In this document: in pieces, positions 18,818-27,985 of the stretch
How the letters are laid out: each line of letters opens with the position of its first letter
Position numbering within the stretch: the first letter of the stretch is position 1
Source of the DNA: Roseomonas sp.
GTDB taxonomy: Bacteria; Pseudomonadota; Alphaproteobacteria; Acetobacterales; Acetobacteraceae
Length of the DNA: 64,000 bases
NCBI GenBank assembly: GCA_020249145.1
Contig: JADCGF010000017.1
Location: 186,001-250,000, forward strand
Direction: 5' to 3'
The notes under the pieces: generated by a model
The model's database searches: none
Seen by the model: the letters and a program-made list of their open reading frames with translations, nothing else
Told to the model about the DNA's origin: nothing
Made by a program: the position numbers and the translations under genes

Positions 18818-19963
18818 CTAAACCGCCCCCGGCCCGCCCAGAATGACGGTGCTCTGCGCTGCCAGCACCCCGCCATTGCCATGCACAATGGCGGTATCGT
18901 GCTTTTGCACTTGCCGCGCGCCGCATTCGCCGCGGATTTGCCGCACCGCTTCAATCAGCAAATAAAGCCCGTACATGCCCGGATGGCAGTAAGACAAACC
19001 CCCGCCATTGGTGTTCACCGGGAAGGCACCCCCCGGCGCGATGCGCCCATTGGCAACAAACGCGCCGCCTTCGCCCTTTTTGCAAAAGCCGAGGTCTTCC
19101 AGGAACAGAATGGTGTTGATGGTAAACGCATCATACAGCTCCGCCATATCCATATCCTTGGGCCCAAGCCCCGCCGCCTGATAGGCCCTGGCACCTGAAG
19201 CAATCGCCCCCGTCCGCGTCAAATCCGGCATATTTGAGATGCTCGCATGCGTGATGCTGCTTCCAGTTCCCAGCACTTAAACCGGCGGCTTCTTCAGCGC
19301 CTTCGCCCGCGCGGCAGAAGTCAGCAAAATCGCGCCCCCGCCATCCGTCACCAGGCAGCAATCGCGCACGGTGAAGGGGTAGGACACCATCTTCGCCCCA
19401 AGCACGCCCGCGATATCCAGCGGCCTTTGATCAAAGGCCACGGGATTGAGCTGCGCCCAGCGCCGCGCCGCCACCGCCACTTCCGCCAATTCTTCCCGCG
19501 TTGTGCCGTATTCATGCATGTGCCGGTTCGCCGCCATGGCATAGGCGCTGGAGGGCATGAAGGGTTTGAACGGCGTCTCATAAGGGTTGAATTCGCGGGG
19601 CGAGGCATTTTTCCGGCCCGCTGAGCGTTGCGTACTGCCATAAGCAACAACCGCCACCGAACAAAGCCCAGCTTCAATCGCGGCCTGCGCATGGGCCACA
19701 TGAATTTCAAAGGATGATCCACCGACAATGGTGGAATCCACATAAGCATCCGGCTTTTTCAGATATTCCGCCAAGGACATGGCCGAAGTGCGCGCCTGGG
19801 TGGTGGCACAAAAAAGCCCATCCACATCGGCCAGCGTCAGCCCCGCATCGGCCAGCGCCCGCACTGTCCCCTGCGCCATCAGATCAATCACCGACATATC
19901 AGCGGCAACGCTGCCGATATCCGATTCCGCCGCGCCCACAATGGCAACACTTCCGCGCTTCAT
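18818..19963 (-). pseudogene. Thiolase-family protein (lipid-transfer/SCP-x type) interrupted by an in-frame TAA
   Basis: Two pieces in one frame make a single thiolase-like protein of about 380 residues. The N-terminal piece has SVAIVGAAESDIG and VDGLFCATT. The C-terminal piece has MDMAELYDAFTINT and GGGLSYCHPGMYG, with the catalytic His and Cys region. The pieces meet at PPV-TAA-VLGTG (TAA at 19279-19277), where relatives read PPVYVLGTG, so a single change of a Tyr codon (TAT/TAC) to TAA explains the break. The frame is otherwise clean on both sides, pointing to a recent mutation, a sequencing error or readthrough. The thiolase cysteine position near IVGGSSFE is Ser, as in many members of this non-classical group. 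A DUF35 partner lies directly upstream. Confidence 0.85.
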
Positions 19964-19976
19964 GCTGCCCATCGCC

Positions 19977-20357
19977 CTAGCCCCCCAACGCCGTGAAGAC
20001 GGGAATGGGCGCTTCATCATCGCCCTGATGATGCGTGCGGAATGTCACGCGCATGCCGATTTTCACCGCCATCGGGTCAATATCCTCAACCCGGCTCATC
20101 AGCCGATAACCTTCATCCATATCCACCAGGCAGACATTGTAAGCCTCGCCCTGCGCGGGATGAACGACCGTGGTCGCATGCACCGTGCCAAGCCCCTTGG
20201 AGATTCGCCATTCCAATTCTTCGCTGCCCGTATAAGGGCAGATGATGCGCGGGTAGAATACGGGCTTGCCGACGCTCGGGCTGAATTGATAGGCAAGTTC
20301 GCCCCGCTGCAAATGCTCATTGTAAATGCCAAGGGGCGATTTTTTGGCGTTTTCCAT
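19977..20357 (-). CDS. DUF35 OB-fold acyl-CoA-associated protein
   Basis: This 126-residue protein matches the OB-fold DUF35 proteins that pair with SCP-x-type thiolases and help bind acyl-CoA. Recognisable parts are SGKGLGTVHATTVVHP-like sequence and the C-terminal GMRVTF strand. The rubredoxin-like zinc knuckle of many DUF35 proteins is not intact here: only one cysteine is seen in PRIICPYTG. I chose the ATG at 20357 for its AGGATAAG ribosome site over an ATG 15 nt upstream. The stop lies a few bases before the thiolase start, so the two are translated as a unit. Confidence 0.83.
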   Translation of the reverse strand: MENAKKSPLGIYNEHLQRGELAYQFSPSVGKPVFYPRIICPYTGSEELEWRISKGLGTVHATTVVHPAQGEAYNVCLVDMDEGYRLMSRVEDIDPMAVKIGMRVTFRTHHQGDDEAPIPVFTALGG

Positions 20358-20387
20358 CTTATCCTGCCGCATGTGTTGAAAGCTGCC

Positions 20388-20729
20388 TCACGGCAAATCG
20401 AAACGCACCGCAATGGCGGCCGAGGCGATCACCGCCTTGTCATGCGCGCCTTCTTCCGGAACATCCAAGCCGCCCTTCACCGCGCGCGCGGTCACCACGC
20501 CGTAAGGTAGGGATTTGCGCACCGCTTCGATATCCACCTTATCGGGCTGCTGCACGCCGATGGTCACTTCCACCTGCATGGTCTTGATATCAAGCCCCAG
20601 CGTGCGAACGAAAGCGAGCGAGGAATGATGCAAGGCATCCTGCACCGCGCGCAAAGCGGCCTTGGTGTAATCCCCGCCATGCAGATCATTGCCGCTGCCC
20701 ATTTCAAGGATGATGCGCTTCAAGGCCAT
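20388..20729 (-). CDS. Lin0512-family protein A
   Basis: This 113-residue protein belongs to the Lin0512 family of small proteins of unknown function, with the signature MGSGNDLHGGDYTKAA at residues 10-25 and MQVEVTIGVQQPDKVD in the middle. It is a tandem paralogue of the next gene. The two probably form a heteromer (inference from conserved pairing and matching length). It sits 30 nt upstream of the DUF35/thiolase pair on the same strand. No catalytic residues can be named. Its place suggests a role in the same degradative pathway. Confidence 0.8.
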   Translation of the reverse strand: MALKRIILEMGSGNDLHGGDYTKAALRAVQDALHHSSLAFVRTLGLDIKTMQVEVTIGVQQPDKVDIEAVRKSLPYGVVTARAVKGGLDVPEEGAHDKAVIASAAIAVRFDLP

Positions 20730-20741
20730 GATCGCTCTCCC

Positions 20742-21080
20742 TCACACATCCAGCCGCACAATGGCGCAGCAATTGGCAATCACGGTGCTGTTGGTGCCCT
20801 CATCATTCGGGATTTCGAGGCCACCTTCCACCAGCGTCACCGTGCCGCTGCCGTGTGGCAGAATGGCCAGCACCTGGTCCTTATCCACCAAATCCGGCTT
20901 GGGCACGCCGATCAGCACTTCAACCTGCATGGCGTCGGAATCCTGCCCAACCGCGGCACCGATGGTGAGCGAGTTGTGCCAAAGCGCATCACGCAAAGCG
21001 CGCACTGCAGCCTTGGTGTAATCCGCGCCGCGAATATCGGTGCCCATGCCAATTTCAAGCACCATGCGTTGCAGGGCCAT
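20742..21080 (-). CDS. Lin0512-family protein B
   Basis: This 112-residue paralogue of the gene at 20388 shares the opening MALxRxxLExGxGxDxxGxDYTKAAxRAxxDAL and a central MQVEVLIGVPKPDLVD. I chose the ATG at 21080, preceded by AGGACAGG, over an in-frame TTG upstream. It is the first gene of the four-gene minus-strand set (Lin0512 B, Lin0512 A, DUF35, thiolase). The glycine-rich signature differs slightly (MGTDIRGAD against NDLHGGD), which may mean the two subunits are not equivalent. The function is unknown. Confidence 0.8.
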   Translation of the reverse strand: MALQRMVLEIGMGTDIRGADYTKAAVRALRDALWHNSLTIGAAVGQDSDAMQVEVLIGVPKPDLVDKDQVLAILPHGSGTVTLVEGGLEIPNDEGTNSTVIANCCAIVRLDV

Positions 21081-21146
21081 GATCCTGTCCTTATCCAATC
21101 CTGGAGGTAGCGTGATCCTTTTTGTCGGATGACGCCATAGGCAACA

Positions 21147-21710
21147 TCACCGCCCAATCAATGCCGCGATGGCTTCCAGCCCGCGATCCCGCACACCCAT
21201 CTCACCCAAATGATCCAGCGTGTTGAACAGATAATCCCGGTTCGACCCCATCTGCCCATGGCCCGCATCAATCGCGCGTGCCAGAATTTCCGCCGGCTGC
21301 TTGCCGCAATAAAGCCGACACTCCCGGTTCGCGACATAGGCAATGGCCGGCACGCGCTGGCCATTATCCAACAGCGTCAGCGGCAAAAGCTGGCGGCGAT
21401 ACACAACCTCTCCGCCATCGGGCAATTCGCGCGCATCCAGATAAGCGAGTGTCTCAGCCGCCGCGCGGCCCGGTACGCGAAATACCGCACCCCGGCAGGC
21501 GCCGCCGCGATCCAGCCCCAAAACCAATCCAGGGCGTTCCGGCGTGCCGCGGTAAAGGTGGCTCCACAGGCAAAAACGCCGATGAAATCCGCGCAGCAGC
21601 GCCGGGTGACGCGCGGCATGGTCAAAGCCTGGCCGCCAGATCAGCGATCCATAGGCAAAGACATAGAAATCCCCATCCGGGGCGAGGAGAGAGGCGATAT
21701 CGGTTGTCAT
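21147..21710 (-). CDS. ChaC-like gamma-glutamylcyclotransferase
   Basis: This 187-residue protein has the ChaC signature VFAYGSLIWRPGF at its N-terminus, where the YGSL loop binds the gamma-glutamyl group. Family members release 5-oxoproline from glutathione or related gamma-glutamyl compounds in the cytoplasm. The expected catalytic glutamate should lie in the DGGEVVYRRQ region. I chose the ATG at 21710; a TTG at 21725 is possible. The gene is divergent from the DUF2125 gene with 38 nt between starts. Whether it belongs with the downstream thiolase cluster is unclear. Confidence 0.87.
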   Translation of the reverse strand: MTTDIASLLAPDGDFYVFAYGSLIWRPGFDHAARHPALLRGFHRRFCLWSHLYRGTPERPGLVLGLDRGGACRGAVFRVPGRAAAETLAYLDARELPDGGEVVYRRQLLPLTLLDNGQRVPAIAYVANRECRLYCGKQPAEILARAIDAGHGQMGSNRDYLFNTLDHLGEMGVRDRGLEAIAALIGR

Positions 21711-21748
21711 GGCGGGCGCATTCAATTCCCGCTATATCGGCGCCCAGC

Positions 21749-22825
21749 ATGAACGCCAAGCAAGCCCCTTCCACCCGCGCGCCGGTCCTTGGTCGAATCC
21801 TGTTTGGCGTGCTGATCCTGCTGGCCGCTTTGGTGGCCGGCCAAAGCCTGCTTTGGCGCTGGACCACCGGGGCGCTGGCCGAAGGTTTCAGCGATTGGGT
21901 GATCAGGCATCGCGCCCAGGGCTGGACCATCAACCACGATATCCCGGACCGCAGCGGCTGGCCCTTCGCTGCGCGGCTTATGATCCCGCGTCTTTCCATC
22001 GAAAGCCCGGGCGATGAGACCGCCGGTCAAGGGATGGGCTGGCAGGTGCAGGCGATCACGCTTTCCACGCCCTTGCCCTTGCCGGATGCTCTCCGGCTGG
22101 AAGCCACCGGCCCGCAGGCGCTCAGGCTTGGTGCCACGCGCATTCCCTTCACGACCGAAAGCTTTATCGCGCTGCTGCCATTGGAAGCCGGCCAGCCGCC
22201 GCGCCGCGCCAATGCGCTGCTGCTGGGCATGGTGGCGCAAACCCCGGATGGGGTGCTGACCGTCAACCGTTTGGGCGGGGATGCGAATTGGTCGCGCAAT
22301 GCCGAAACCACGCTCACGCTGCAATTCGCCGCCGAGGAGGCAACACTTCCCCCGGCTTGGCTTCGCGCGCCCGCGCTCGCCGGCTTTGGCCCCAGGCTGG
22401 CGCGGCTTGAATTTGACGGCGCGCTTTATGGCAGCGTGCTACCGCTGCCGAGCCTGCGTGAGCAATTGGATGCCTGGCGTGCTTCGGATGGCAAGCTGGA
22501 TGTGCGGCAGCTACGCTTGGCCTGGGGGGATTTGGATGCGGGGCTCAGGCTTTCCGCGCGCCTTGATCCGGCCTTGCAACCCGCTTTGGCGGGGACGCTT
22601 TCTGTGACCAACCCGAACGCTGCACTGGATTCACTCGCACGATCCGGCCTTATTCAGCGGCGCGCCTTGGATGGCACGAAATTCGCCGTCGCGCTGCTCA
22701 CGCGCCGGCCGCAAGATGGCGGCCCGCCGGTCGCGGAAATTCCCATCGCGCTGCAAAATGGCGTGGTGAGCGCGGCGCAAATTCCGCTGACGCGCCTGCC
22801 GCCGGTTGCCTGGCCGCAGCATTGA
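21749..22825 (+). CDS. DUF2125 membrane-anchored protein
   Basis: This 358-residue protein has one N-terminal membrane helix (about residues 15-33) and a large periplasmic beta-rich part. Segments such as WTINHDIPDRSGWPFAARL and LEATGPQALRL match the alphaproteobacterial DUF2125 family, for which no function is established. The start at 21749 follows the sequence immediately upstream of the divergent ChaC-like gene; an open frame further upstream is not protein-like. It converges on recJ, with a palindromic repeat between them. Confidence 0.85.
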   Translation: MNAKQAPSTRAPVLGRILFGVLILLAALVAGQSLLWRWTTGALAEGFSDWVIRHRAQGWTINHDIPDRSGWPFAARLMIPRLSIESPGDETAGQGMGWQVQAITLSTPLPLPDALRLEATGPQALRLGATRIPFTTESFIALLPLEAGQPPRRANALLLGMVAQTPDGVLTVNRLGGDANWSRNAETTLTLQFAAEEATLPPAWLRAPALAGFGPRLARLEFDGALYGSVLPLPSLREQLDAWRASDGKLDVRQLRLAWGDLDAGLRLSARLDPALQPALAGTLSVTNPNAALDSLARSGLIQRRALDGTKFAVALLTRRPQDGGPPVAEIPIALQNGVVSAAQIPLTRLPPVAWPQH

Positions 22826-22836
22826 ATGACGCTGGA

Positions 22837-22880
22837 GCGTTTTCAAGCCAAGTGGCATCACTTGGCGGCTCGGAAAACGC
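22837..22880. repeat. Single inverted copy of the 44-nt palindromic element
   Basis: The same element as at 12112 appears in the opposite orientation. Arms GCGTTTTC/GAAAACGC enclose the stem GCCAAGTG-gcat-CACTTGGC. Both arms carry a matching A-T to G-C change relative to the tandem copies, so base-pairing is conserved. It lies 12 nt after the DUF2125 stop, between convergent genes. Confidence 0.93.
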
Positions 22881-22894
22881 GACCAAATTAAGGT

Positions 22895-24676
22895 TCATAC
22901 CCGCGCCGCATCCACAATCTGAAAGCCCACGCTGACTTCGCCATTCCAGGATTCTGCCCGCAAATGCCCGCATAAATGCAAGGGCGTGCGATCGGGTGAA
23001 AGCAAGGCATCTGCCAGCGGACCATCCTTGGCGCGAAAGCAAATGGTCTTGAGCCGCCCGCCGCCCTCACCTTCCACAAAGGCGCGGATCGTCGCCCCTT
23101 CCTTGCCGATGCGATCCGCGCGCACCACACGGGCGCGCGACAGGGCGAAGATCGGCTCCTCATTACCCGCGCCGAAAGGGGCGAGCCGCGCAATATCCTG
23201 CGCCAAGGCAATCGAGGCGCCAGCGACCGTCAAAGCACCTTCCACCACCAAATCCGCCGCACTGGGTAGCCGCGCAGCATGGGCAAGGCGTTCTTCCAAA
23301 AAGGCGTGGAAGGCTTCGCCCTTCTCGGCATTATAGGAAAAACCCGCCGCCATCGGATGCCCGCCGCCGGTCTCGAGCAAGCCCATCTCTCGCGCCGCGA
23401 TGATCGCAGTACCGAGATCGATGCCCGTGACAGACCGGCCTGAGCCCTTGGCGATACCACCGGCAATGCCAGCGACACAGGCCGGGCGATTGAATTTTTC
23501 CTTGACGCGGCCAGCAACAATACCAACCACACCAGGGTGCCAACCCTCTGCCGCAATCAGCAGCACGGCATGGCCCGCCTTGACCTGCGCTTCCGCCATC
23601 GCCAGTGCCGTGCCCAGCATATCGCCTTCCACTTCCTGCCGGCGCTTATTCACCTCATCCAGCTTTTCCGCCATTGCGCGCGCTTCAATCGCATCTTCCG
23701 AAAGCAATAGCCGCAAGCCCAAATCAGCCTCAGCAATGCGGCCAGAGGCATTGATGCGCGGCCCCAGCATGAAGCCAAGCGTATGCGCGCTTGGCATATC
23801 CTTCTGTCCCGCCACATCCAGCAAAGCCGCAAGCCCAATCCGCCCGCGCTTGCCGAGCACCTTCAAGCCCTGCGTCACCAAGGCGCGGTTGAACCCCGTG
23901 AGCGGCATGACATCACACACAGTCGCAAGCGCGACGATATCCAGCAGCGCAAGCAAATCAGGTTCCTTGCGGCGCGTGAACCATCCAGCGCGGCGCAACA
24001 CACGAAGGCTTGCCGTTGCTGCCAGAAACGCCACCGCCGCGGCGCAGATGTGTTTCAAGCCAGATGGGCAATCCAGCCGATTGGGATTGACCACGGCCAG
24101 CACCGCCGGCAGCGCGCCTTCCGCCTTGTGATGGTCCAAAACCACCACATCGGCGCGGCCTTCAGCAGCGGCCAAGGCAACACCGGCGGCAATGCCGCAA
24201 TCCACGCAAATGATCAGCGATGCGCCGGCATCACAAAGTGCGCCAATCGCTGGCGCATTCGGCCCATAGCCTTCCTTGATCCGATCCGGCACGTAGGGCG
24301 TCACTTGGCAGCCCAGATCACGCAAAAACCGCGTCATCAGCGCACCAGCACAAGCGCCATCCACATCATAATCACCGAATACCGCGACATGCTCACCACT
24401 GCGCACCGCAACCGCGATGCGATCCGCCGCCGCTTCCATATCCGCCAGGCGCGAGGGGTCCGGCATCAGCGCGCGGAGCTTCGGTTCCAGAAAATCCGCC
24501 GCATCATCCAGCCCAATGCCGCGCGCGGCCAGCAAGCGCCCGAGCACCTCAGGCAATTCAAGCCGCTGCGCGATACCAAGGCCGATGCGCACATCGCCCG
24601 CGCGCCATTGCCAGCTTCGCCCTGTCAGGCTGCGCGTGACACCCAATACGGGTCCTGTCAGCGCGCCATCATCCAT
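22895..24676 (-). CDS. recJ: Single-stranded-DNA-specific exonuclease RecJ
   Basis: This 593-residue 5'-3' exonuclease is used in recombination and mismatch repair. It shows the DHH-phosphoesterase motifs: DYDVDG at residues 102-107, CVDCG near 158-161 and DHH at 181-183, all of which ligate the catalytic metals. The DHHA1 region follows with GGHPMAAGF. The C-terminal OB domain ends near EVSVGFQIVD. The length is normal. It starts 18 nt after glpX, a pairing common in alphaproteobacteria. Confidence 0.97.
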   Translation of the reverse strand: MDDGALTGPVLGVTRSLTGRSWQWRAGDVRIGLGIAQRLELPEVLGRLLAARGIGLDDAADFLEPKLRALMPDPSRLADMEAAADRIAVAVRSGEHVAVFGDYDVDGACAGALMTRFLRDLGCQVTPYVPDRIKEGYGPNAPAIGALCDAGASLIICVDCGIAAGVALAAAEGRADVVVLDHHKAEGALPAVLAVVNPNRLDCPSGLKHICAAAVAFLAATASLRVLRRAGWFTRRKEPDLLALLDIVALATVCDVMPLTGFNRALVTQGLKVLGKRGRIGLAALLDVAGQKDMPSAHTLGFMLGPRINASGRIAEADLGLRLLLSEDAIEARAMAEKLDEVNKRRQEVEGDMLGTALAMAEAQVKAGHAVLLIAAEGWHPGVVGIVAGRVKEKFNRPACVAGIAGGIAKGSGRSVTGIDLGTAIIAAREMGLLETGGGHPMAAGFSYNAEKGEAFHAFLEERLAHAARLPSAADLVVEGALTVAGASIALAQDIARLAPFGAGNEEPIFALSRARVVRADRIGKEGATIRAFVEGEGGGRLKTICFRAKDGPLADALLSPDRTPLHLCGHLRAESWNGEVSVGFQIVDAARV

Positions 24677-24694
24677 GAAATACGCGCGCCCTGA

Positions 24695-25705
24695 TCAAGC
24701 GATGAAGGCGCTGGGCTTGCGCGCGAAATTATGATGCCCTTCCACATAACGCACCGTTCCGGATTTGGATCGCATGACGATGGAATGCGTGTAGGCCCCA
24801 CCGGCAAAGCGCCGCACACCGCGCAGCATGGCACCGCTGGTCACACCCGTCGCCGCGAACATCACATCGCCCTTGGCCATTTCCTCAACACTGTATTTGC
24901 GGTTGGGATCGGTGATGCCCATGGACCGCGCGCGCGCCACCTGTTCCTCATTTTCAAACATCAGCCGGCCTTGCATTTGCCCGCCAATACAGCGCAAAGC
25001 CGCCGCCGCCAGCACGCCTTCAGGCGCCCCGCCCGAGCCCATATAGATATCCACACCCGCTTCCGGCTGGCTGACCGCAATCACGCCCGAAACATCGCCA
25101 TCCCCCAGCAGCATGATGCGCGCACCAGCCGCACGGCAGGCGCGGATCATTTCCTTGTGGCGGTCACGATCCAAAGTGCAGACCATCAGATCGCCAATGT
25201 CGCATTTCTTGGCGCGCGCCAATTCGCGCAAATTCTCCTCGGGCTTCGCATCCAGATCCACAATGCCTTCCGGCAGGCCAGGCCCGATCGCGAGCTTGTC
25301 CATGTAGATATCCGGCGCGTGCAAAAACCCGCCCTTTTCCGCCAGCGCCACCGTCGCAATCGCATTCGGCCCGCCCTTGGCGGTGATGGAGGTGCCCTCC
25401 AGAGGGTCCACCGCGATATCCACTTCCGGACCGCCGCCGGCCTTGGCGTAAAGCCCGACCTTTTCGCCGATATAGAGCATCGGCGCCTCATCCAGCTCAC
25501 CTTCGCCGATCACCACGGTGCCGGTGATGGCAACCGTATCGAAGGCCTTGCGCATGGCTTCCACCGCGGCGCCATCGGCGGCGTTCTTGTCGCCGCGGCC
25601 AATCCAGCGGGAAGCAGCGAGTGCCGCGGCTTCCGTCACGCGCACCAATTCAAGCGCCAGGTTGCGATCAACTACCAGGCCGGGGGCGGGGGCGGGTCTG
25701 GACAT
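24695..25705 (-). CDS. glpX: Fructose-1,6-bisphosphatase class II
   Basis: This 336-residue GlpX-type phosphatase makes fructose-6-phosphate for gluconeogenesis or the Calvin cycle. The metal and phosphate motifs are GEGELDEAPMLYIGE and DPLEGT. The Lys/Arg-rich MIRACRAAGARI and the GSGGAPEGVLAAAALR segments also match. The length is normal. It is upstream of recJ on the same strand with an 18-nt gap. Class II enzymes may also use sedoheptulose-1,7-bisphosphate. Confidence 0.96.
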   Translation of the reverse strand: MSRPAPAPGLVVDRNLALELVRVTEAAALAASRWIGRGDKNAADGAAVEAMRKAFDTVAITGTVVIGEGELDEAPMLYIGEKVGLYAKAGGGPEVDIAVDPLEGTSITAKGGPNAIATVALAEKGGFLHAPDIYMDKLAIGPGLPEGIVDLDAKPEENLRELARAKKCDIGDLMVCTLDRDRHKEMIRACRAAGARIMLLGDGDVSGVIAVSQPEAGVDIYMGSGGAPEGVLAAAALRCIGGQMQGRLMFENEEQVARARSMGITDPNRKYSVEEMAKGDVMFAATGVTSGAMLRGVRRFAGGAYTHSIVMRSKSGTVRYVEGHHNFARKPSAFIA

Positions 25706-25761
25706 GGGGCGTCTCCGATTCGTTCAGGCAGGATGTAGCATGGCGCGGGGCAGGGCGCGCC

Positions 25762-26802
25762 TCAGGCCGAGACTTCCGCCAGGAAGCCCTGCACCGCCTG
25801 GAATAGCGCGCCGCGATTGCGTTCCATGACAATGGTATGCGTGCCCTCCCCCAGCACCACCAGGCGCTTGCCGGGGCTATTGGTCAGCAGCGGGAAGATC
25901 GCCATGGCCATGCTGGGCGGCGTGTCTCTGTCCCATTCCGCCACCACCAGCAGGGTGGGCGCCGTGACCTTGGCCGGCTCCCAATAGGGCCGACCAGCCT
26001 GGGCATATTCCCGGCTATCCAGCAGCACGCCATTGGGGGCGCGCAGCGTTTGCGGGTTGCGGCGCATGCCCTCCGGATCGGTCGCCCAGGTCACGCCCGC
26101 CCAATGTTCAAACCAGCCAGGCGGGATCAGCCCGGCGCGCTTGCCTTCCGGCACACCTGTCATCCAGCGTTCCCGCGCCTGCGCCTGTGTCACGGTGCGA
26201 TAAGCGCCAAGCGTCGCAGTCGCGGCGCCACCCGCAAGGCTCGGCCCATCGCGCAGCCAGGGGGGTGCGAATAGCACCAGGCGTTCCACCTGCGCCGGGT
26301 TATCGGCGGCGAAGCGGCCCATCAGCGTGCTGCCCCAGGACCAGCCGATATGCACCATCTTCGCGACATTGCGCCTTTCGCGAATGAAGGCCGCCGCGGT
26401 GCCGATATCCTTCACTGCTGTCTCACCGCGCACGATGGGCGGATTGGCTTCGGGCGGCTGGCTCATTTCCGGGGGGCGGGTGCTGCGGCCATAGCCGCGA
26501 ATATCCAGGCACCAAACATCAAAACCCTGGCCTGCGATGTAATCCATCCAGGACAAGCCACCGAGCGGCAGGTCAAACGCCGTATGCGCCGGATAGGTTG
26601 CGCCATGCACGAACAGCACTGTCCGCGCGGGAGTAAAGGCGTTCAGGTTTTCCGGGCGCTTATTGCGCAGGAAAAGCTCAATCCCGGAATCGCCTGACGG
26701 GATCATGAATTCTTCCGTCACCAGCGCGGCCTGCGCCTGGGCCACGCTTGCGACCAAAAGCGGCGCGGCCAAAGGTGCCGCCAGCATGGTGCGTCTATTC
26801 AT
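25762..26802 (-). CDS. Secreted alpha/beta hydrolase
   Basis: This 346-residue serine hydrolase begins with a signal peptide carrying an NRRTML twin-arginine-like motif and ending near AQAQA. An oxyanion-side HGATYP motif is followed by the nucleophile elbow GWSWGS. Acid and histidine are likely in AEWDRDTPP and GEGTHTIV. The export signal suggests work in the periplasm on an ester, amide or epoxide. The substrate is unknown. It seems to be transcribed alone, 56 nt upstream of glpX. Confidence 0.88.
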   Translation of the reverse strand: MNRRTMLAAPLAAPLLVASVAQAQAALVTEEFMIPSGDSGIELFLRNKRPENLNAFTPARTVLFVHGATYPAHTAFDLPLGGLSWMDYIAGQGFDVWCLDIRGYGRSTRPPEMSQPPEANPPIVRGETAVKDIGTAAAFIRERRNVAKMVHIGWSWGSTLMGRFAADNPAQVERLVLFAPPWLRDGPSLAGGAATATLGAYRTVTQAQARERWMTGVPEGKRAGLIPPGWFEHWAGVTWATDPEGMRRNPQTLRAPNGVLLDSREYAQAGRPYWEPAKVTAPTLLVVAEWDRDTPPSMAMAIFPLLTNSPGKRLVVLGEGTHTIVMERNRGALFQAVQGFLAEVSA

Positions 26803-26866
26803 CGGAAACCCCCTATGGTCTTTCCGCCTATATAACGCGCCATGCCGGAGAAATCAGCTCGCCCGA

Positions 26867-27877
26867 TCAATCCGATTCAGGCGGGATGACATTGGTGTTC
26901 AGCCCTTCCACCAGCACATCGCGCATGGTCTCGGCGCTTTTCAGGCGAATATCATCCCAGGCTTGCGGCGTATGGAAGGCGATATGCGGCGTGATGATCA
27001 GCCGGCCTGCCAGCCATGCTTCCTTGTTGCGATAGGCTTGCAGCAGGGATGGCACGGGTTCCACCGGCGGTTCGACGGGGATCACATCAAGCCCCGCTGC
27101 CGCCACATGGCCATCGCGCAAAACGCGTTCCAAGGCATCAATATCCAGGATCGGGCCACGCGCCGTATTCACCACCACGGCATCCTTCGGCAGCAGGCGC
27201 AATTCCCGTTCCCCAATCAAACCCCGCGTTTTGCGCGTAAGGGGACAATGGATGGAAAGCACATCAGCCTGCGCCAGCATTTCATCCATGGTGCGGCAGC
27301 GCGTGACACCAATGGCGCGGTCCGACCCATTGGGCAAAGCCGGGTCAAAAAACACCACGCGATAGCCAAGCGCCTTGGCGCGCAAGGCCGCCGCCGTGCC
27401 AATGCGCCCAAGGCCCAGAATGCCGAAGGTTTGCACTTCCTGCCGGCGCACGGCGGGGTGGGGCATCACCGCCCATTTCGCGGGCGTCGGACCCCGCTGC
27501 GTGTCGTGATACAACGTCAGACCGCGTCTTAACCCCAGCGCCATCAGCACGGCAAATTCCGCCACTTCCTGCGTGCCGTAATCCGGCACATTGCACACCT
27601 TGATGCCCCGCGCCGCGCAGGCCGCGCGATCCACGCGGTCATACCCCACGCCCATGCGGATCACGACCTTGAGCTTCGGGAAACGCGCAATCTGATCCGC
27701 CGGCACGGCCATCCGCAGTGTCATCAGCCCTTCCGCCTGCTGGCAAAGCTCATCCGGCAATTCCGCGAGCGAGGTTTTGCACGGCCCCTGCAGGATGCGC
27801 ACCGATGGCCCCATGATGCGCTGTTCCAAATCAGTATCGGGATAGAGCCCTTCGGGTTCAAGGACGGTGAGTGTCAT
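26867..27877 (-). CDS. D-2-hydroxyacid dehydrogenase (CtBP-like group)
   Basis: This 336-residue NAD-dependent dehydrogenase has the GLGRIGTAA nucleotide fold near residue 155. Catalytic residues follow the D-isomer family pattern: Arg in NTARGPILD, Glu in VIPVEPP, and His in ITPHIAFHT. The pattern of PEGLYPDTDLEQ and RMGVGYDRVD at the start fits the C-terminal-binding-protein-like subgroup. The natural substrate (for example phosphoglycerate, glyoxylate or hydroxypyruvate) cannot be told. It is divergent from the SDR at 27986 with a 108-nt spacer. Confidence 0.92.
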   Translation of the reverse strand: MTLTVLEPEGLYPDTDLEQRIMGPSVRILQGPCKTSLAELPDELCQQAEGLMTLRMAVPADQIARFPKLKVVIRMGVGYDRVDRAACAARGIKVCNVPDYGTQEVAEFAVLMALGLRRGLTLYHDTQRGPTPAKWAVMPHPAVRRQEVQTFGILGLGRIGTAAALRAKALGYRVVFFDPALPNGSDRAIGVTRCRTMDEMLAQADVLSIHCPLTRKTRGLIGERELRLLPKDAVVVNTARGPILDIDALERVLRDGHVAAAGLDVIPVEPPVEPVPSLLQAYRNKEAWLAGRLIITPHIAFHTPQAWDDIRLKSAETMRDVLVEGLNTNVIPPESD

Positions 27878-27985
27878 TTGGCATTCCCTTGCTTGGCTGA
27901 TTTCAGGGCAGGATGGGGCGGGCGAACGGGGCTGGCAATGGCGCCGCGCTGGCCTATCCTACGGCGAGGCTAAGGGGGCGACTTC

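Noticed and set aside
24731..25738. 335-codon open frame on the plus strand
   Set aside because: Antisense to glpX, which is intact and recognisable.
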